Source of the DNA: Chryseobacterium gregarium DSM 19109
GTDB lineage: Bacteria > Bacteroidota > Bacteroidia > Flavobacteriales > Weeksellaceae
Length of the DNA: 64,000 nt
Reading direction: 5' to 3'
Assembly: GCF_000430845.1 (NCBI RefSeq)
Contig: NZ_AUMU01000002.1
Location: 310,001 to 374,000, forward strand
The position numbers were made by a program, and so were the translations under genes. Below are positions 44,297 to 52,979 of the stretch, piece by piece; position 1 is the stretch's first letter; each line of letters starts with the position of its first letter. The notes beneath the pieces were generated by a model, which worked only from the letters and a program-made list of their open reading frames with translations, ran no database searches and was not told the origin of the DNA.

Positions 44297-45400
44297 ATGG
44301 AAAATAATACTACACAAGCGGTTGAGCCAAAGAAGAAAAAAAGTCTGGTTTTTCCTATTATCCTGGCGGTTGTTTTAATTGGAGGAGGAATTTACGGATA
44401 CAATACCTATACCTACGGTCAGTCTCACGAAGAAACTGATGATGCCCAGATTACTTCCAACATGTCTCCCGTAATTTCTAAAATTTCAGGCTATGTTATC
44501 CAGGTAAAAGTAAAGGATAACCAGTTTGTGAAAAAAGGGGATACACTGGTTATTCTGGATAGCAAAGATCAGAAAATGGCCCTTCAGCAGGCTGAAGCTG
44601 CTTTGACCACTGCAAAAAGCAACATTTCCAATGCAGAAGCTTCCACTACGGCCACTTCTAAAAATATAGGGTCTTCCCAGGCGGCAGTTACTACGGCCAA
44701 TGCGCAGATTGAAGCGGCCAAAGTAAACGTATGGAAAACCTCTCAGGACTTAAAAAGATATGCGAATCTGGTAAAGGACCATTCCATTACAGAACAACAG
44801 TACGAACAGGCTTTGGCGGCAAAACAGACTGCTGACAGACAACTGCAGGTTTTAGTGGACCAGAGAAACCAGATTGCCCAGCAGACCAATATTGCTTCTT
44901 CCCAGACGGCAGCAAGTTCCCAGCAGATCAGCGTTGCCGGATCCGTAGCCAAGCAAAGGGAAGTGGATGTGGAAAATGCGAAATTAAACCTGTCTTATAC
45001 GGTAATTCTTGCTCCTGAGGACGGATACGTAGGGAAAGTTCCGATCCAGGCCGGGCAATACCTTCAGGCCGGTTCCCAGCTGTTTGCCCTGGTTAAAAAC
45101 GACCAGAAATGGGTAGTGGCCAACTTTAAAGAAACCCAGGTGGATAAAATGGTGGAAGGCCAGAAAGTGAAAATCGAGATCGATGCTTTTCCTGATCAGG
45201 AATTTGAAGGAGTTGTAAGCTCATTTTCCCCTGCAACAGGATCTACATTCTCAATTCTTCCTCCGGATAACGCCAGCGGGAACTTCGTGAAAGTGGTTCA
45301 GAGGCTTCCTGTAAAAATAGATTTTGTGAATCTTGATAAGAACATTGCAAAAAGATTGAGAACGGGAATGAACGTAAAAGCAGAGGTTTCTCTTAAATAA
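44297..45400 (+). CDS. HlyD/EmrA-type membrane fusion protein
   Basis: This 367-residue periplasmic adaptor has a single N-terminal membrane span (about 15-33, SLVFPIILAVVLIGGGIYGY) and then a biotinyl-lipoyl-like half (ETDDAQITSNMSPVISKISGYVIQVKVKDNQFVKKGDTLVILD). A long coiled-coil hairpin at about 90-225 is rich in Ala, Gln and Ser, followed by a second lipoyl half (LSYTVILAPEDGYVGKVPIQAGQYL) and a beta-barrel domain. It links the TolC and DHA2 proteins. Confidence 0.93.
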   Translation: MENNTTQAVEPKKKKSLVFPIILAVVLIGGGIYGYNTYTYGQSHEETDDAQITSNMSPVISKISGYVIQVKVKDNQFVKKGDTLVILDSKDQKMALQQAEAALTTAKSNISNAEASTTATSKNIGSSQAAVTTANAQIEAAKVNVWKTSQDLKRYANLVKDHSITEQQYEQALAAKQTADRQLQVLVDQRNQIAQQTNIASSQTAASSQQISVAGSVAKQREVDVENAKLNLSYTVILAPEDGYVGKVPIQAGQYLQAGSQLFALVKNDQKWVVANFKETQVDKMVEGQKVKIEIDAFPDQEFEGVVSSFSPATGSTFSILPPDNASGNFVKVVQRLPVKIDFVNLDKNIAKRLRTGMNVKAEVSLK

Positions 45401-45500
45401 AATTAAGTATCCAGGTATCAATGTATGATGTATCCGTAATCCGGTATCTCCGGTTAATTCATTACTGCATGTTACTGAAATACATTTTACATTAAAAACT

Positions 45501-47078
45501 ATGCAAGATTCATTAGTAGAATACGGAGCGCGGAGAGTCATCATTACGATTACGGCTATCCTTTGCGCTTTGCTTGAAATTGTTGACTCCACTATTGTCA
45601 ATGTTGCCCTGAATGAAATGAAAGGGAATCTTGGAGCCACGCTTTCTGAAGTGGGCTGGGTGATTACAGCGTATGCAATCGGTAATGTAATTATTGTACC
45701 GATGACGAGCTGGCTGTCCCAGCAGTTCGGGCGAAGAAACTATTTTGCGGCTTCCATTGTTATTTTCACCATATTTTCATTCTTATGCGGGAATGCAGAC
45801 AATATCTGGGAACTGGTGTTTTTCAGGTTGTGTCAGGGGATTGGTGGAGGAGCGCTGTTGGTAACTTCGCAGACGATCATTACGGAATCTTATCCGGTGG
45901 AGAAAAGAAGTATGGCTCAGGCGATTTATGGTTTGGGCGTAATTATTGGCCCTACCTTAGGCCCGCCTCTCGGAGGTTATATTGTTGATAATTTCAGCTG
46001 GCCGTATATTTTCTATATTAATATTCCGATTGGTATTGCTGCGGTCTTAATGACTTTACAGTTTGTGAAAAGTCCGCAATATGCAGAGAAACGTAAGATA
46101 TCTGATGTAGACTGGATCGGTATTGCTTTATTGGCCATCACAGTGGGTTCCTTACAGTTTATTTTGGAAAGAGGCCATGAGGAAGACTGGTTTGAAAGCG
46201 GAATGATTGTCACATTTACCGCCTCGGCAGTCTTAGGATTTATCTTATTCCTCTGGCGGGAGCTTACCTTTAAATATCCGATTGTTGAACTCAGGGTTTT
46301 AAAGAACAGTAACCTAAGGATCGGTACGGCAATGTCCTTTGTATTGGGATTTGGTTTGTATGGTTCTACGTTTATCGTTCCGCTGTATACACAGAGTATC
46401 TTAGGCTGGACGGCTTTGCAGTCAGGCGCTTTAATGATTCCGGCAGCATTAACCACCGCTTTTATGATGCCGATTATCGGACGGCTGCTTTCAAAAGGAG
46501 CTAAACAGCAGATTTTGGTAGCTTTAGGACTATTCGTATTTTTTATATACAGTTTCTGGGGATACAAAATTTTGACACCCGATACGAGTAAAGAAGCCTT
46601 TTTCTGGATGCTGATGGTGAGAGGAGCAGGTCTCGGATTGTTATTTATCCCGATCACATCACTGTCACTAAGTACTTTGAAAGGTCAGGAAATCGGACAG
46701 GGAGCGGCCTTTACAGGGATGATGAGACAGCTCGGAGGATCCTTCGGAATCGCAGCCATAACTACATTTATTGCCAATGCGAGTCAGAAATACAGGGTCA
46801 ATTTAATTTCCCATCTCGATGAAACCGATTTTGCCGTTCAGCAGAGGCTGAATGCTTTGAAAGCAAGCTTCACGGCAAAAGGAATGACTCCCGATGCCGC
46901 AATGAATGCCGCCTACAAGATTTTGGATCTGTCAGTAACCAAGCAGGCCACCGTACTTTCCTATATGGATGTCTTCCTTTATCTGGGAATAGCATTTCTT
47001 ATCTGTATTCCGTTTATTTTATTTGTAAAAGAACGGAAGAGCAAGGAAAAAATAGATTTGAGCGAAGCGATGCATTAA
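45501..47078 (+). CDS. DHA2 (EmrB/QacA) family drug efflux MFS transporter
   Basis: This is a 525-residue MFS protein with about 14 predicted spans. ALLEIVDSTIVNVALNEMKGNLGATLSEVGWVITAYAIGNVIIVPMTSWL near residues 22-71 is the EmrB-type motif region, and GLGVIIGPTLGPPLGGYIVDNFSW near 143-166 is the antiporter motif C. It completes a tripartite proton-driven efflux system with the two preceding genes. The 100-nt gap before it has no clear terminator. Confidence 0.94.
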   Translation: MQDSLVEYGARRVIITITAILCALLEIVDSTIVNVALNEMKGNLGATLSEVGWVITAYAIGNVIIVPMTSWLSQQFGRRNYFAASIVIFTIFSFLCGNADNIWELVFFRLCQGIGGGALLVTSQTIITESYPVEKRSMAQAIYGLGVIIGPTLGPPLGGYIVDNFSWPYIFYINIPIGIAAVLMTLQFVKSPQYAEKRKISDVDWIGIALLAITVGSLQFILERGHEEDWFESGMIVTFTASAVLGFILFLWRELTFKYPIVELRVLKNSNLRIGTAMSFVLGFGLYGSTFIVPLYTQSILGWTALQSGALMIPAALTTAFMMPIIGRLLSKGAKQQILVALGLFVFFIYSFWGYKILTPDTSKEAFFWMLMVRGAGLGLLFIPITSLSLSTLKGQEIGQGAAFTGMMRQLGGSFGIAAITTFIANASQKYRVNLISHLDETDFAVQQRLNALKASFTAKGMTPDAAMNAAYKILDLSVTKQATVLSYMDVFLYLGIAFLICIPFILFVKERKSKEKIDLSEAMH

Positions 47079-47098
47079 ATTTTATTCAATTCATATTA

Positions 47099-47131
47099 AA
47101 TCCTCCGGAATATTTCCGGAGGATTATTTTT
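47099..47131 (+). terminator. Intrinsic terminator of the efflux operon
   Basis: A 12-bp perfect stem (AATCCTCCGGAA / TTCCGGAGGATT) with loop TAT followed by ATTTTT, 20 nt after the last stop. The remainder of the gap to 47395 shows nothing else recognisable. Confidence 0.88.
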
Positions 47132-47395
47132 GTTGTCTGAAACCTCTCACGTTCACATAGATTTTTGTCCCTACGAAAAAATAAAAATGGCATCATCGTT
47201 TATCATATCTCCGGAATCATAATAACTTCCTGTTACAGGAATGATGTCCGTAGCTGATTTCCCGGACTGATTGTATGGGAGATGAATCTTTTGTCATTGA
47301 GATTCGTCAAAATGCCTACGAATAAACTCAATCCGGCTACGTGGGAGTTCTCATTTCTAAAGACATTTGCAGTATCAGTTTTAAATAAAATTACA

Positions 47396-48202
47396 ATGCA
47401 GAAAACAATTTTTATTACAGGAGCATCATCAGGTTTAGGAAAAACAACGGCAAAATTATTTCAGTCAAAAGGCTGGAATGTTATTGCCACTATGAGAAAT
47501 CCCGAAAAAGAAACAGAACTTATCCAACTGGAAAATGTAACCGTTTTAAAAATGGATGTTTCAGAGAAAGATGAGGTGGAAAAAACAATCGCTGAGGTGT
47601 TGGAAAATCATACCATTGATGTGGTTTTAAATAATGCGGGCTACGGATTAATCGGACCCTTGGAAGCTTTTACAGACGATCAGATTCACAGGCAGATTGA
47701 AACGAATTTAATGGGAGTAATTCGGGTGACAAAAGCTTTCACTCCTTATTTCAGGCATAAGAGAGAAGGGGTTTTAATGAATGTGACTTCTACTTTTGGA
47801 TTATCAGGTTTCCCAACCTGTTCTGTTTACAGCGCTACAAAATTTGCGGTTGACGGGTTTTCAGAAAGTTTGGGCTATGAATTGGCTCAATTTGGAATAA
47901 AAGTAAAAATTATTGCTCCTGGCGGCATTCAGACTGACTTTGCGGGCCGGTCTCTGGATGGGGCCTTTCATGAATCTTACGGGAAATTGATTTCAAAAGT
48001 TCAGGAAGGGTACAGTCCGGAACAGATTGCCAATTATTCAAAACCGGAAGACATTGCTGCCGTCATTTTCGAAGCAGCGACCGATGGAAAGCCACAATTA
48101 AGGTATATTGCCGGAAAAGATGCCAATGCCTTATATGATGAAAGAAATAAAACCGGAATTGAAAATTATGTGCAAAAAGTGAAAGACGGATTTATGTTTT
48201 AG
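47396..48202 (+). CDS. Short-chain dehydrogenase/reductase
   Basis: This 268-residue classical SDR has TGASSGLG (residues 8-15) for cofactor binding, NNAG (79-82) and the catalytic YSATK (Tyr145, Lys149). The start at 47396 gives the normal N-terminus; the longer open frame from 47282 adds residues with no SDR similarity. The substrate is unknown. It lies upstream of an AraC regulator in the same direction, separated by 90 nt, and may be its target. Confidence 0.9.
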   Translation: MQKTIFITGASSGLGKTTAKLFQSKGWNVIATMRNPEKETELIQLENVTVLKMDVSEKDEVEKTIAEVLENHTIDVVLNNAGYGLIGPLEAFTDDQIHRQIETNLMGVIRVTKAFTPYFRHKREGVLMNVTSTFGLSGFPTCSVYSATKFAVDGFSESLGYELAQFGIKVKIIAPGGIQTDFAGRSLDGAFHESYGKLISKVQEGYSPEQIANYSKPEDIAAVIFEAATDGKPQLRYIAGKDANALYDERNKTGIENYVQKVKDGFMF

Positions 48203-48280
48203 ACAGATGTTAGATATACAACTTAGTTTTTCCACTTTATAATTAATTCCTACTGCCAGACAGTTGTCACAAATCTACAT

Positions 48281-48288
48281 TATATTTA
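48281..48288 (+). promoter_or_regulatory. Near-consensus -7 box (TATATTTA) 4 nt before the AraC start
   Basis: TATATTTA-CAGG-ATG: one mismatch to TAnnTTTG (final A), with the same 4-nt spacing to ATG seen at murF, holB and the FUSC gene. Confidence 0.35.
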
Positions 48289-48292
48289 CAGG

Positions 48293-49207
48293 ATGAAAAC
48301 AAATAAATCTCCGGTTCATTTCAGGTCTTTGTCGGCGTTGCATGAAGCAATGGGGCAATCTGCGCCGTTGCATCCGTTGATTAGCATTATCAATTACGGT
48401 GAAGCGGTTTTTGATCCGGAAAATTTTGAAAACGGGATTAAGCTTGATTTTTATAAAATTTCATTGAAGACAAAATTCAACGGAAAAATAAAATACGGAC
48501 AGGGGTATTACGATTTTGAGGAAGGCGGAATGTCCTTTGTTTCTCCCGGTCAGATTCTTAAAATGAATGAAGAAGAAGCCGATTACAGCGGGATGTCTCT
48601 TCATGTTCATGCCGATTTTCTGCAGCCGTATTCTTTAATTCAGAAAATAAAAAAATACGGATTCTTTTCTTACTCTGCGGCCGAAGCACTTTACCTTTCT
48701 GAAAAAGAGAAGAAAACAGTTTTAAGTATTTTCAACACTATTCAGGGTGAATTAAATGAGAGAATCGACCACTTCAGCCAGGATGTGATGATTTCCCAGA
48801 TTGAATTGTTATTGACCTACAGCAATCGTTTTTACAATCGTCAATTTATGACCAGAAAAGTGGTGAACAATGATCTGGTTTCAAAAATGGAAAAGATTCT
48901 GGATGATTATTTTGAAGAGGAAAAAAGCCTTCAGGGTCTCCCCACAGTAGAATATCTGGCTTCTGAACTGAATCTCACCGCAAGGTATTTAAGCGATATG
49001 CTTCGTCAGCACACCGGGCAGAATGCACAGCATCACATTCACGATAGGTTGATTGCAAGAGCGAAAGATTATTTGTCGAATGAACAGTTTTCAGTCTCAG
49101 AAACAGCTTACCAGCTGGGTTTTGAGCATCCTCAGTCTTTCAGTAAATTATTCAAAAAGAAAACCGAACTGACTCCAAACGAATTCAGACAATCATTTCA
49201 AAAATAA
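48293..49207 (+). CDS. AraC family transcriptional regulator
   Basis: This 304-residue regulator has an N-terminal cupin-like sensing region (about 1-170) and a C-terminal double HTH (about 205-300): LASELNLTARYLSDMLRQHTGQNAQHHIHDRLIARAKDYL and VSETAYQLGFEHPQSFSKLFKKKTELTPNEFRQ, the AraC signature. It leads a cluster with the MazG-like and tag genes (7-nt gap, then a 4-nt overlap). The neighbouring SDR gene is a plausible target. Confidence 0.92.
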   Translation: MKTNKSPVHFRSLSALHEAMGQSAPLHPLISIINYGEAVFDPENFENGIKLDFYKISLKTKFNGKIKYGQGYYDFEEGGMSFVSPGQILKMNEEEADYSGMSLHVHADFLQPYSLIQKIKKYGFFSYSAAEALYLSEKEKKTVLSIFNTIQGELNERIDHFSQDVMISQIELLLTYSNRFYNRQFMTRKVVNNDLVSKMEKILDDYFEEEKSLQGLPTVEYLASELNLTARYLSDMLRQHTGQNAQHHIHDRLIARAKDYLSNEQFSVSETAYQLGFEHPQSFSKLFKKKTELTPNEFRQSFQK

Positions 49208-49214
49208 AATGTAA

Positions 49215-49535
49215 ATGCATCAGAATAATTTAGATAATATTATACAGCGTTCCCTGAAAATCAGAGAAAAATATCATCAGCTGGAAACCCTGCAAAACGG
49301 TAAAGAATGGACTGCGGAACAGGATGCTTTGGCTTTTCTGACAGATGCAGGTTTAATGGGAAGAGATATAATGTCGCACGGTAAAACATGGCCAAAAGCC
49401 AATTCAGCAGAAGAACTTGAGCATAAATTAGCAGAAAACATCTGGTGGCTGATTATTTTGGCAGACCGTACAGGAATTGATATTAAAGATGCCTTAGACA
49501 AATTTTTAACGAAAACCGAAAATATACTGAAATGA
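49215..49535 (+). CDS. MazG-like family protein
   Basis: This 106-residue all-helical protein contains ALAFLTDAGLMGRDIMSHGKTWP and ELEHKLAENIWWLIILADRTGIDIKDALDKFL, resembling the small MazG-like NTP pyrophosphohydrolases, with the E...E...D metal-binding pattern only partly kept. Such enzymes remove non-canonical nucleotides. The ATG of tag overlaps its stop codon, so the two are coupled, which fits a role in nucleotide or DNA housekeeping. Catalytic competence is uncertain. Confidence 0.6.
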   Translation: MHQNNLDNIIQRSLKIREKYHQLETLQNGKEWTAEQDALAFLTDAGLMGRDIMSHGKTWPKANSAEELEHKLAENIWWLIILADRTGIDIKDALDKFLTKTENILK

Positions 49536-50083
49536 GTTACTGTTCAGCCATAGAAAACATGCAGCCTGAAAGCAGGAAGGCCCTTCATAAAAAATACCAC
49601 GACCATCATTACGGCTTCCCGATCCATGATGACAATGAACTGTTCGGCAGGTTGGTGATGGAGATCAACCAGGCGGGACTGAGCTGGGAAACGATTTTAA
49701 AGAAAGAAGAAGGTTTCCGGAAAGCATACGATGATTTTAATATCCAGAAAGTGGCTGCTTACACGGAAACAGACCGCGAAAGGCTGCTGGGTGATCCCGG
49801 AATTATCAGGAACCGACTGAAGGTAAATGCCGCGATTGAAAATGCCAAAACCATTACCGGGCTGCAGGAAGAATTCGGTTCATTTGAAAAATGGCTGGAA
49901 CACCATCACCCAAAAACCTTACCGGAATGGATGAAATTATTCAAAAAAACATTCAAATTCACCGGCGGGGAAATCGTGAATGAATTCCTGATGAGCATTG
50001 GATTTTTAAAAGGCTGTCATGATGAGAGTTGTTCTGTTTATGATGAGGTTTTGAAGCATAATCCGATGTGGATGAAAGGGTAG
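49532..50083 (+). CDS. tag: DNA-3-methyladenine glycosylase I
   Basis: This 183-residue base-excision enzyme removes 3-methyladenine from DNA. DHHYGFPIHDDNELFGRLVMEINQAGLSWETILKKEEGFRKAY is the family signature. The zinc-site residues appear as an N-terminal Cys (MSYCSAIE), the YHDHHYG His and a C-terminal GCHDESCSVYDEV segment. The last gene of the araC-mazG-tag group. A decayed copy of its 3' end lies at about 51837-51908. Confidence 0.93.
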   Translation: MSYCSAIENMQPESRKALHKKYHDHHYGFPIHDDNELFGRLVMEINQAGLSWETILKKEEGFRKAYDDFNIQKVAAYTETDRERLLGDPGIIRNRLKVNAAIENAKTITGLQEEFGSFEKWLEHHHPKTLPEWMKLFKKTFKFTGGEIVNEFLMSIGFLKGCHDESCSVYDEVLKHNPMWMKG

Positions 50084-50205
50084 TGGGTTTGTCATGTATT
50101 ATACTTCGCAACATCAGATCGAAATTAGTAATGACATCAAAGGCAACCTGAAAAATGCGATTGAGAATTTTTATTTATCTAGACATGATAAGATGTAATT
50201 TATTA

Positions 50206-51675
50206 TTATTTTTTGATTATTCGTGAAGTGATAATTTTTTTATCTTTTGAATATATATTTAGTTGATAAATGCCGGATGTAAGTGATTTCAGGCTCAGAT
50301 CTAAACTTTGTTTCCGTGAAAAACTGTTTGTGTATATTTTTTTCCCTGACATGTCAAAAATCTCTGTTGTAAGGTAATCATATTTCTTGTCTAATCGGAC
50401 TGAAATATTTTCAATAAACGGATTAGGATAGATCTGATAAGAGGTGGATGCAACGGGCTCTTTTGTTCCTAAACTGGAAAGATCATTAAAGAAATAAACA
50501 GCCCCTGCACTTGCATTAATATTACCTCCTGCAGAGTCAAAATCATGATCAGGTGCGCCAACTGCAATACTATTGTTATTTACGCTTAATCCATAACCGA
50601 ATCCATCATAAGGATTTGAATCATTGTTATAGATTTTCTGCTTTTGTACCCAGAGATTATTTTCCAGTTTATATAGAAATACGGCACCCCCACCTGTCGC
50701 TGCTGTATTGGTAGCACCGGGCGCACCGATAGCAAGCAAATCGTTTTCCATAGAAATTTCTGATCCGAAATAGCCTGATCCATTGCTAATGGTCTGAACA
50801 TACGTATACTGATCTGTTGCAGCATTAAACTTATATACGGCAACAAACCTTGCATAATAAGCTGCAGTTATAAAAAGATAATCTCCATTGGCATACGTAG
50901 TAAATCCAAATTGGGTATCACCGGCAACAGGAGAATTGATGGTCTGGTTGATTTCCCAAATATCCGAAGTTATATTTTTCTTATAAATAATCACTTGTCC
51001 GGCATTTGCAGTTCCATTCACGTTCTGTGTTGAAACACCTGCAAATACTCTATTATTATAAACATAAGTATCTGCATTATAAGTGGAAGGGAATGTCTGC
51101 TTAAAATTGAACTTCTGAGTGTCGCTGTTATATTCATAAATAGTAACATTTGAACCCTGTGATCCTACTGCTAGTGTATTAGAATCGGCACTTAACCTGT
51201 TTCCGAAATAAGTATAGGCAGTTGCTGTTGCAGGAGTGATTTTCTGTGCCTGGATCCAGTTTCCATTGCTGTCTTTATTAAAAAGATAAACTGCTCCTAC
51301 CCCGAAACTTGTTCCTGATTTTTTTTGCCATGCACTGATGAATAATTTATTATCGTCACCCAAAGCGAACTTTTTCCCAAATTCATCACTGCTCTCGCGG
51401 TCATTGGGAACAAGTTTATTTTTCTTTACCCAGAAATTATTCAGACGCTCAAAAATATAAAAGCTTCCTGCCTTAAAGGTGCTGTTCTGCTCATCAGCAT
51501 CATAAGTGTTTCCGTATGCTGAGCTGTATAAAACATTATTTTTCAACAGCAGATCAAAGCCAAATGAATCACCGCCTCTTCTTATAACGGGAGTAAGTTT
51601 ACCGGTTTGGGTCCAGCTTTGGGCAGAAAAATTGGTAAGGAACAGAATAGATGAAATAATAAAAAATTTTCTCAT
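50206..51675 (-). CDS. Secreted FG-GAP/beta-propeller-like protein with T9SS sorting domain
   Basis: This 489-residue protein has a signal peptide (residues 1-19, ending NFSAQ). Residues 25-400 are repeats of the type FGxxLSADSNTLAVGSQ and FGYGLSVNNNSIAVGAPDHDFDSAGG, typical of FG-GAP-like propeller blades. The C-terminus (YPNPFIENISVRLD to SRIIKK) is a type A T9SS sorting domain. It is probably a surface or secreted protein; its ligand is unknown. It lies between intact tag and the tag remnant and may have entered with a rearrangement there. Confidence 0.8.
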   Translation of the reverse strand: MRKFFIISSILFLTNFSAQSWTQTGKLTPVIRRGGDSFGFDLLLKNNVLYSSAYGNTYDADEQNSTFKAGSFYIFERLNNFWVKKNKLVPNDRESSDEFGKKFALGDDNKLFISAWQKKSGTSFGVGAVYLFNKDSNGNWIQAQKITPATATAYTYFGNRLSADSNTLAVGSQGSNVTIYEYNSDTQKFNFKQTFPSTYNADTYVYNNRVFAGVSTQNVNGTANAGQVIIYKKNITSDIWEINQTINSPVAGDTQFGFTTYANGDYLFITAAYYARFVAVYKFNAATDQYTYVQTISNGSGYFGSEISMENDLLAIGAPGATNTAATGGGAVFLYKLENNLWVQKQKIYNNDSNPYDGFGYGLSVNNNSIAVGAPDHDFDSAGGNINASAGAVYFFNDLSSLGTKEPVASTSYQIYPNPFIENISVRLDKKYDYLTTEIFDMSGKKIYTNSFSRKQSLDLSLKSLTSGIYQLNIYSKDKKIITSRIIKK

Positions 51676-51836
51676 TGAATTTGTACAGGTTATTAAAATT
51701 AAATTACAGATTTAATCTTCCGGCAAAAATAGTTAATTTTTTAACGCTGAATGTATAAATATGCTTTATCTGTTTGTATTACAGATTATAAATCCACAAT
51801 ATTGAGTTAATATCATAGTATGGTTTTGATATTAGT

Positions 51837-51908
51837 GATTCCCATAATGAAAACTGTCCGGTTTATCAGAAGGTTTCAGAGCATGAACCGATGTGGAAGA
51901 AAGAGTAG
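51837..51908 (+). pseudogene. Remnant of the 3' end of a tag-like gene
   Basis: The last 24 codons read SDSHNENCPVYQKVSEHEPMWKKE and stop, closely matching the end of intact tag (CHDESCSVYDEVLKHNPMWMKG). Nucleotide similarity continues about 35 nt past both stop codons (TAGTGGG.TTGTCATG.ATTATA). No upstream part of the gene remains. It sits in the 301-nt gap between the propeller-like gene and the next unknown gene. Confidence 0.7.
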
Positions 51909-51976
51909 TGGGATTGTCATGGATTATAATCCGCGATATTGCGCAGTTAGGGAATAAATCTTTATGGAATCTTTTT

Positions 51977-52447
51977 TCAGCTGATGAATTTGTTCTTAAA
52001 TTTTTGTAAGTCTACCGCCTCTTCCTGAAAATATTCTTTAAACTTATTTGAAAGTTTTTCATTTTTAAATTTTACAATGGTGTAACTGCTGTCAAAAGCA
52101 ATAATTTCAATAATAGATTCAGGAATTATAAACTTGTTACTTTCCCATACTCTTCCGTCTTCTGCCGATAGGGTTGAAATGAACTTTGTCTCTAATGGAA
52201 CTCCTTTAGGAACAGCCGAGATAATTCCCCAGATAATCTGAGTGCTGGATCGATAGAGTTTTTCAAATTCTTTTCTGTTAAATATAAAATAATCATGGTC
52301 AAAATCAAGAGGAATGTTGTCATCAGTTATAAAATCTACATCTGTGATAACCCAGCTGTATTCAGAAAGATCTTCCCAGATCGGTTTTAAAATTTCATAT
52401 AAACTGGTATGAAATGATATTTGCGTTTTTGATATAATCCAATTCAT
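51977..52447 (-). CDS. Hypothetical protein
   Basis: This is a 156-residue acidic, soluble protein rich in Phe, Ile and Trp (MNWIISKTQISFHTSLYEILKPIWEDLSEYSW; HDYFIFNRKEFEKLY). No signal peptide or membrane span. I do not recognise a family. Its size, acidity and isolated position resemble small immunity-type proteins, but there is no toxin gene nearby to support that. The start is the ATG at 52447. Confidence 0.6.
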   Translation of the reverse strand: MNWIISKTQISFHTSLYEILKPIWEDLSEYSWVITDVDFITDDNIPLDFDHDYFIFNRKEFEKLYRSSTQIIWGIISAVPKGVPLETKFISTLSAEDGRVWESNKFIIPESIIEIIAFDSSYTIVKFKNEKLSNKFKEYFQEEAVDLQKFKNKFIS

Positions 52448-52576
52448 ATTATTTATTCAGTACTTTATTACCCGAAAGATTCCTAATATAGAAACGGTGA
52501 ATGATAAGCAATTGCAGGCCAGTTTTCTTTTCTTCGCCGCAGCATTTGAAGATGTATTCATAATTTATTATTTTTG

Positions 52577-52945
52577 TCATTTCACCTGACTTTTCAATCT
52601 CTCAATCAGCATCGCAATAATCCTTTTATTAAAAACTTTGCTGTCTAGATGATAAATTTCCAATTCCTGAAGGGTGAACATCCCGATGGTCATTCCGATG
52701 AAGATGTTTTTCAATACACTGTCTTTTTGAAGGCTTTGTTCTATAAAATTGCTTTTTTTCGCAGCAGATAAAGAATTGAAATCTGCATTCTGGCGGACGG
52801 CATAGTTGATAAATAATGACCAATAAAGGTCATTCTGCAATTTTAAAACGGGGCGCAGCGTCTGGTTCTGAAAGACTTCTTGCGGAGTAGTCGTTTCGGA
52901 ATTCAGAATGTTGAGTGGTTCTCTTAGGTCTGTTTTATTGATCAT
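52577..52945 (-). CDS. Conserved hypothetical protein
   Basis: This is a 122-residue mostly helical soluble protein (MINKTDLREPLNILNSETTTPQEVFQNQTLRPVLKLQND; IFIGMTIGMFTLQELEIY). I recall similar proteins in other Flavobacteriia but no assigned function. It follows the patatin-like gene on the same strand after 34 nt and may be cotranscribed with it. Confidence 0.65.
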   Translation of the reverse strand: MINKTDLREPLNILNSETTTPQEVFQNQTLRPVLKLQNDLYWSLFINYAVRQNADFNSLSAAKKSNFIEQSLQKDSVLKNIFIGMTIGMFTLQELEIYHLDSKVFNKRIIAMLIERLKSQVK

Positions 52946-52979
52946 GATTTTGTTGATTAATTAAATTGATATATTGCAG

